A DNA stretch of 64,000 bases. Origin: Caenorhabditis elegans (taxonomy: Eukaryota; Nematoda; Chromadorea; Rhabditida; Rhabditidae). The notes below the pieces were generated by a model, which worked only from the letters and a program-made list of their open reading frames with translations, was not told where the DNA came from and ran no database searches. The stretch spans positions 9,424,001 to 9,488,000 of the forward strand of contig NC_003282.8 of assembly GCF_000002985.6 (NCBI RefSeq), given 5' to 3'. This document shows, piece by piece, positions 58,070 through 64,000 of the stretch (position 1 is the first letter of the stretch; every line of letters starts with the position of its first letter). The position numbers and the translations under genes were made by a program.

Positions 58070-61000
58070 TTAATCCGTTTCAGAAATCGTAGGAAGCTCA
58101 TTATTATTAATAATATTTAAAACCGACAAACCTGTTGGTTTTGGTGTGCTTGGATAAGTTTTTAATAGATAAGAAGCAAATGTAACTGAAAACAACATAA
58201 ATGAATTACAATTAAATTCAAAAGCTCTTGGGTATGTCACTTGAACATTATGAATCTGTGAATCACTGAAACATACATATGGGAAATGTAATGAAACGGA
58301 AAGAGAGCATAAAGTTGGGAATACTGGAACACTAGTTGGGTCACTTAATTCTCTATATTTTGTGTAATGAATCTTGTAATATCCGGTTAAAAAGTCTGTA
58401 AAACAGTCAACTGTTAGAAGACTTGAACAACTCCATAAGCGACAGTGAATTGGACCATTTCCACCATTTTCACGGCTTAGGATCAATGTGAGCAGGGAAA
58501 TTACATGCATTGAACGGCTGACATCGAATTTATTCAACATTTGCCTGAAATTGGTTAAGTTGCTAAAAACTGTTTTTAAATTTTATGTCAAAGAACAAGG
58601 ATCTGAACGAAACATATCCATGAAAACTCCGGGCGCTGTCACATTTTGAAACTTTATGGAACATTGAGTTGAATAAACTTCTTTTTGAAATTTTTAATTA
58701 CTAATTTCAGACATTTTTTGAGAAGGAAAAATTTTGCGTTAATAAAATTAATAACTTTAATCCTTTGCTCTTATTTTAATATTTTCAATACTTACTTGAT
58801 AGTCCGACTGTTTTCATCTGTGAAAATTTCTCGAATTTCATCATATTTTAGCAAAATCGCAATATTCGTTAGAACATTTATTGCTAACGTCTGTATATCT
58901 TTGACGGCTAGTTTCAAACATTTGAACAGGATATCTATTCCACCGACCGAAATAATATTTCGGCAAGCATCGTGATTGATCAGTGAAAAAAGTTGAAGTA
59001 CGCCTAACGCAGATATGCACCAGGGAGCACATTTCAAATCGAGCCCAAGTTTTAAAATTTCGACGATTTGCGTTGAATTCTCTTTTTCATTCGTAATTGA
59101 AATCATCGACTTTCGACTCATTGCGGGAATCAAAACGGTCAAAATACTACAAGTTGACGTAATAGATCCATGGAAATGCTTAGATTTGGTAAGATATTTT
59201 AATACCGTCAAGCAAATCTTGTCATAGTCGAATTGGCATGCTCCAAGGCTAATGAGATTGATAATGGAAGTCCAGAAATGTTCATTGATCTCTGGGCTAT
59301 AATGTTGAAGTTCGTTACAATAGTTTAATAAATAGTCGAGTAAGCGGAAAATTTCGAATGAGCGAAGTTTTTTGTAATGATGACTGAAATTTTGAAAAAA
59401 TATTATAACTATGAAAAATTGAAAACTCACAGTGAAATTTGTGTTAAGCATTTGATTCCATTATGTCTTGATTCTAAAGACTTTTCAATGCCCATTGCTC
59501 GAGAAATATGGTTAATACATTCCGAAACATTGAACTGTTCATTTTCATTAATTTCTAGAAAATTTGAAATTACTTCCAAACACCATCCAATTGGAGCTTT
59601 TCTCTTTAAATTCATATAATGAACTAGAGAATTGATTGTTGTAGTAATTGTGGATCCATTCAATAATTCTATTCCAGCTTTTACAGCATCTTCCAAATGA
59701 GTATCTAAAAATATCCCAAGCTTGAACTAGGAGTAATTACTTTTAAAACTCACTCCATGTAACGATTTGCTTTAAATTATCATGAGTATTTAGTAAATTA
59801 TCCAAAAAGTACTGACATATATCAGTTCCTGAACAGTCAAGAAACTTCAATTTTGGCAAAACCATTCCACATTCCAAATATTGTTCGATAATTTGTGTAT
59901 TGAGAATATCCCTGGAAAATTTGTTTTTAAAGTTTTCAACTATCAATATAATACGTACCAATCTCTTGAAATATCCAAGACTCTCAGATCTTTCAAATTG
60001 AACAGTTCCATCAAACAGTTATTATTTTCAAATTTCAAGTTCCTCATGTGAAGAACCTGAAGATGGTTTAAATGGGAAATCCCCCAAAGATTTTCCAAAT
60101 TTGTTCCACTAATGTCAAGAAACAGAAGATTAGAAAAATTCTGACAGTGTTCAGAAAACGACTCATCACAGAAAAATTGTCTGTTTTTTATTGATAGGCT
60201 CTGGAGATTGGGCAGCAAGCATGAGATCTGAAATTATTCTGGTTTTGGTATCACTAAAAAGTATTATTTTCAGCTTGAAAATTTTGAAAGGTTTGTGGTT
60301 CATTGATCTAGAATGCCATGCAACATATAAGAATGAGAATGAGATTTCAAATACATACCAATTTTCGGCATTTTGCCGAAAAATGTCGAAAAATTGCAAA
60401 GGCGTTTATGCATGTTTTTGACAGTGTTCTCTAAATCAATGGCTCAATCAAAAAATAATCTTGCAAAATTTTCTGTTTTTCAGTTTTTCACCCCAAAGGG
60501 CCGATGGGAAAATAGTGGCCTCGACAATTTCCCAATTCCCAAAATAAATTACCTCTTGTGTCCATTCACTGAGAAACTTTTGATTAGTCCTTATACTCAA
60601 ATGTCGAAGATTCAGAAGGGAACCTTCATTGAGCAAATTTTTTAGCAAACTGGCCATATCAACGACACACGCTTCTGGAAATTTTGCCACTGGTGGTTAC
60701 GCATCCAATTAGTTACGACAACTTACGGAATATGTCATTAGAAGGTCCTTCATTCAGATTTGAAGATCCCAAAATAAGAGATTCTAAACAATACTTATTT
60801 ACCATGTTAACAATTTTTCTATTAACAGAAACGCCTTGCAAATTGATTTTTGACAAATTCAGTTTACCATCGATCAGTTTAAGTAAATTTTCCGATATCC
60901 CATTGTTTAACTCAAGTAATCTTGAAAACACTTTGTTGCTTGTTTTTGTGTCAAGTATGTATGCCGTTTCATTGTAATCTCCTGAAAGTTAACTTACAAG

Positions 61001-61083
61001 TAGAAAAATTAATGAATAAACTAACCATTGTGAATGTACTCTGCCACTTTTTGAGAAGTAAGATCCTGCAGTGAGTTGATCAT
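58070..61083 (-). CDS. ZYG-11-family leucine-rich/armadillo protein (CUL-2 substrate receptor-like)
   Basis: Nine exons in continuous phase give 756 aa: 61026-61083, 60727-60981, 60553-60674, 60359-60430, 59959-60227, 59754-59911, 59431-59704, 58796-59383, 58070-58544. The opening (MINSLQDLTSQKVAEYIHNG) sits where ZYG-11/ZER-1 relatives hold their VHL/Cul-2 box. Leucine-rich repeats follow at ~residues 75-330 (LNLSKINLQGV, LLNLRHLSIRTN, LLFLDISGTNLENLWGI, LRVLDISRDW, LKFLDCSGTDI). After them is an armadillo-like helical C-terminal half (NHISRAMGIEKSLESRHNGI, ALGVLQLFSLINHDACRNI, INVLTNIAILLKYDEI). By family these are substrate receptors of CUL-2 ubiquitin ligases, some binding N-terminal glycine degrons. 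Nematodes have many paralogues; which one this is cannot be told by eye. Confidence 0.87.
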
Positions 61084-62271
61084 TTTAGTGTTGAATAATC
61101 GACTAGGTAAAAAGAATGTAATATTGTTCTAAAACAATGCACTCTGTGTACTACTTTATAGAGAGGGTGAACATCTGAATCGATTGCAGCGTTTACAGTT
61201 ATTGCGACATCTGGTAGATAGACAGGGAAATTGGTACAATCCCTTCCTATGGGAAAAACCATATTTCAAATGTTTCCCAGATTGCTGGTATTGATTGTTT
61301 TTCATAACTACCAACAGAAATATTATTTTTAGAAGAAATAATCAGACAAACTATTGAGATTAAAATTTCAAAATTCCAGCTTAATACTTGTACATCGAAT
61401 TCAGATTATATAAAGAACCGACAATGTTATGTTAAAAGTGTTTTCTGGAGAATTGGCAAGTCCTATATAAAATACTAAAATTTTGGAAAGTATTGGAATT
61501 AGCGCAGATATTTTAACAATTACTTCAATGTCTGTAATGCAATTTCCAACAATATTAAAACCTGAGTCTTCTATTTTAAAACAACCCTGAACGACCTTGA
61601 CTGTTCTTAAAATAGTCGTAGAAACTTTTGCTTTTTGGTGATTCAACAGCTCATCCCACTGGCAAGGGTTTGGTAAAAAACTACAGATTGACATAGAGGA
61701 TTGACTGTGGGGGTTTAAAATGGTTCAAAAAGCGTAGCCCGACTCTGTGTGACTGTTATAAAAATAGGAATTGTTTAAGAATAGTAGTATTATATTCCGC
61801 CAGCCTCATGCCCATAAACAAATGCTTAACCAAAAATAACCAAACCCGTGTTTTTCTCAAATTTTTGTCCCAACAATTATTAAAATATATTTTGTGCTTC
61901 TGAAATGTATCAAAAGTGCAAAAACAGCCGGCCTCAAAACTTCCCGACTCAAAAAAGCTGCTTATCAATAGGTGAACACAGCTTCGATTCCGGAGTTTGA
62001 CAAATTGTAAAGTTTTGCACGTTTTCCATAAGACTGAACCATCATCCCATGTGCCCCATCTTTTTCTAAACGTCAAGTCCAAAACTTCTCTTTCACAAGA
62101 ATTCATATTCATGTTACACAGCATAAAATTACACTGCCATTTCCAATAATTGATACTTATTTTCTTATTTGTTCTAGCATGACATTCTTATTTTGTCTGA
62201 TCAGAAATCTTATTTCCACTTCCATATATATTTCTCGGCACCAAACTAATATAATTTGAACCGAAACACAA
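61084..62271. other. Intergenic region before the receptor gene
   Basis: Two minus-strand open frames stand out, 61401-61694 (97 codons, with CQWDELLNHQKAKVSTTILR) and 61756-62124 (122 codons, with RWGTWDDGSVLWKTCKTLQF). They lack clear splice partners and a family I recognise. They could be relics of another gene. The last 150 bp should include the receptor promoter. Confidence 0.4.
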
Positions 62272-63570
62272 ATGCCTGAAATATCTCTAATCGTTCCGAT
62301 AGAAACCATTCACTTCAATGATTCCTATATGAACTTCAAGTATCAATTCAACGAGTTTCCAACTTTTTTGGCAATAATTCCGTGGCTTTATATGATTCCG
62401 ACATTTCTTGTGATCTATAAAATATTTTTAATCTATTCAAAAACCAATTGGGAACAACTGGAACCGGGCAAAAATAAACATGTATTTTTAACTCTTTCTT
62501 TATCACTCATATTTAGTTATTTATTTTTCTTCTTTGATTATTTAAATATTCGCTTTCCAGCAACTGGATTATTTACTTCTTTTTGTGCTAATATTGAACC
62601 TAATCATTGGCTAAAGCTTATCATATTCTTCTCATTTTACTTCAATTATTCTGCAATGATTTTTCCATGCCTTTTGCCTATTGTGCGTTTAATTATATTA
62701 ACATTTCCAAAAGACCATGATAGAGTGAGTTTTTCTTAAATAAATGTTGATCTCACCAAAAAAATAATTTATCACCATCAAGATTAACACGATCATAATG
62801 CGAGTAGCCATACCATTTGCCATTGTTTATCCAATATTTTCAACATTCTTTTTAATCCCAGCAATTGGAACATGTAAGCAATTAGAATATCCATACCCAT
62901 TTGGAGCAATTTGGACTTATTATTCTGGTGCAATCTTTGGGGTTAGTCGGAAAAATATTAATACGACTTTACGCTTTTCTCCAAAAACTCATTGATCGCA
63001 TTTTTCAGTTCCGAAATTCCACATTTTATTTGGTGAATACTGTTATATGGGTTACTTTAGCAACCATCGCAAATATAATGCTATTTTTCAAAATAACAAA
63101 AGCAAGGGAACGGCTGATAACAGTTCAAACAAGTGGGATATCACATCGAGCACAAGTTTCAATTACAAGAACCACAATAGCAATGATTGCATTTTATGTG
63201 ACAAATGGAATGTTTATTGTAAGTTTTCTTTTCTTTTTCATGCTTCTTTTTTTTTAAAGAAACATGGAAAAAACATGACAAACATGAGAATTTAAGCATA
63301 TTTGGAAAAAGTTTTAATGCAGCCATTTTTGAAAAATACTTTAAAAATATTTTTCCACTAAGTTAATATTTTTAGTTGAACTACTTTATGTTCTATGGTA
63401 CAAGCTCAACAATGGCATATAGCATCGTTCTTCGACCATTCGGAAATGATCTCCAAATATGTATGATCGCATGGATTCTATTTCTGACTCATCCAGTTTT
63501 TAAGAAAACAATTGTTAACCCAGAAGCATCTATTGAACGAATAGAGCCAATAAGGGAATTATCAAACTGA
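62272..63570 (+). CDS. Serpentine (seven-transmembrane) chemoreceptor, class U-like
   Basis: Exons 62272-62724, 62783-62941, 63009-63218 and 63376-63570 give 338 aa, the normal length for these receptors. Seven hydrophobic segments can be seen, starting FPTFLAIIPWLYMIPTFLVI, then LTLSLSLIFSYLFFFFDYL, LIIFFSFYFNYSAMIFPCLL and VAIPFAIVYPIFSTFFLIPA. The short loop ANIEPNHWLKL and the basic third loop (KITKARERLITVQTSG) resemble nematode class U (sru) receptors. Such receptors probably act in chemosensory cilia. The acceptor of exon 2 (ATCAAG) is non-consensus but required by frame. It lies ~5 kb from cng-3; a shared sensory role is only suggestive. Confidence 0.85.
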
Positions 63571-64000
63571 TACTTCAAATTTTTTTCTTGTTTTTTAACC
63601 TCTTTTATCCATACATCATCTTTTTTTTTCCAAAAAAAAAAGCTTTGAACATAGTTTACTTTTTTGGTTTTTTAAAAAAGGTATTCAAGTGTTACACAAA
63701 CTTCAGAATTTGCGCATTTCTAGTTTATTCAACCATTATAAAGATCTCTCTTGAAATCACGAGTTTAGCCGTTTTCAATAGTATTGCACGTTTTTCTACC
63801 TCATTGCATTTCTCTGAATAAAAACTGTTTATTAGTAACGAAACACCAAAACCAAAGCAATATACATGAAAGGTACTATCTATCACGGATCTCACCTTAT
63901 CACCTTCTCTCAACTTTTTGTTCTCATCTTTTTTCAGTAAAATATGTTTTAACAGGCAGATTTTATACCATAAGAGCCACATTTTTTAAACTAAAACTGT
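63571..64000. other. 3' flank of the receptor gene
   Basis: AT-rich sequence with poly-T/A runs near 63625-63640. No gene is supported before the window ends. Confidence 0.5.

Overview
The window is almost certainly Caenorhabditis elegans, or a very close relative. It has AT-rich intergenic DNA, short introns ending in TTTTCAG, trans-splice-like acceptors just before start codons, and recognisable worm genes (idh-1, hsp-12.3, hsp-12.6, copb-2, wrt-3, cng-3). From memory this gene order fits the F59B8/F38E11 region of chromosome IV, but no database was consulted. Exon coordinates were derived by hand from splice signals, reading frame and phase continuity. Genes listed with summed exon lengths divisible by three were checked that way.

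Layout. 1-415: the 3' end of an unidentified plus-strand gene. 4385-15056: a coiled-coil protein gene with two alternative first exons. 15263-16765 (minus): cytosolic NADP isocitrate dehydrogenase idh-1. 18905-20032 (minus): a hAT-transposase-like gene. 20642-20763: a U5 snRNA gene. 20898-21279 and 22385-22884 (minus): the tandem small heat-shock genes hsp-12.3 and hsp-12.6. 25589-33338 (minus): a 15-exon membrane-anchored PAN/apple-ZP protein. One of its introns holds an oppositely oriented formiminoglutamate-deiminase-like gene (27340-29267). 33846-34779: a decayed TA-flanked transposon. 35737-39307: copb-2, coatomer beta'. 40314-43483 (minus): a degenerate adenylate-kinase-like gene, with a second, identical U5 gene in its last intron. 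43.5-49.7 kb: gene-poor DNA with a palindromic MITE. 49680-51365 (minus): a PP1-like phosphatase with a frame break. 51993-53285 (minus): wrt-3. 53691-56959 (minus): cng-3. 58070-61083 (minus): a ZYG-11-family LRR/armadillo protein. 62272-63570: a class U-like serpentine receptor.

Functionally this is a mixed neighbourhood rather than one pathway: metabolism (IDH, HutF-like), stress and lifespan (sHSPs with FOXO-type sites), splicing (two U5 copies), secretion (COPI), apical matrix (PAN-ZP, Warthog) and chemosensation (CNG channel, receptor).

The most unusual signal is in the adenylate-kinase-like gene. Its UGA stop is followed in the same frame by 61 further codons of coding-like sequence before the next stop, a candidate for translational readthrough. 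Other notable points are the nested bacterial-style HutF gene, the cGMP-channel subunit lacking the usual Arg-Thr of its nucleotide-binding cassette, the PP1 frame break, and the two 125-bp-identical U5 copies sharing an upstream element at the same distance.
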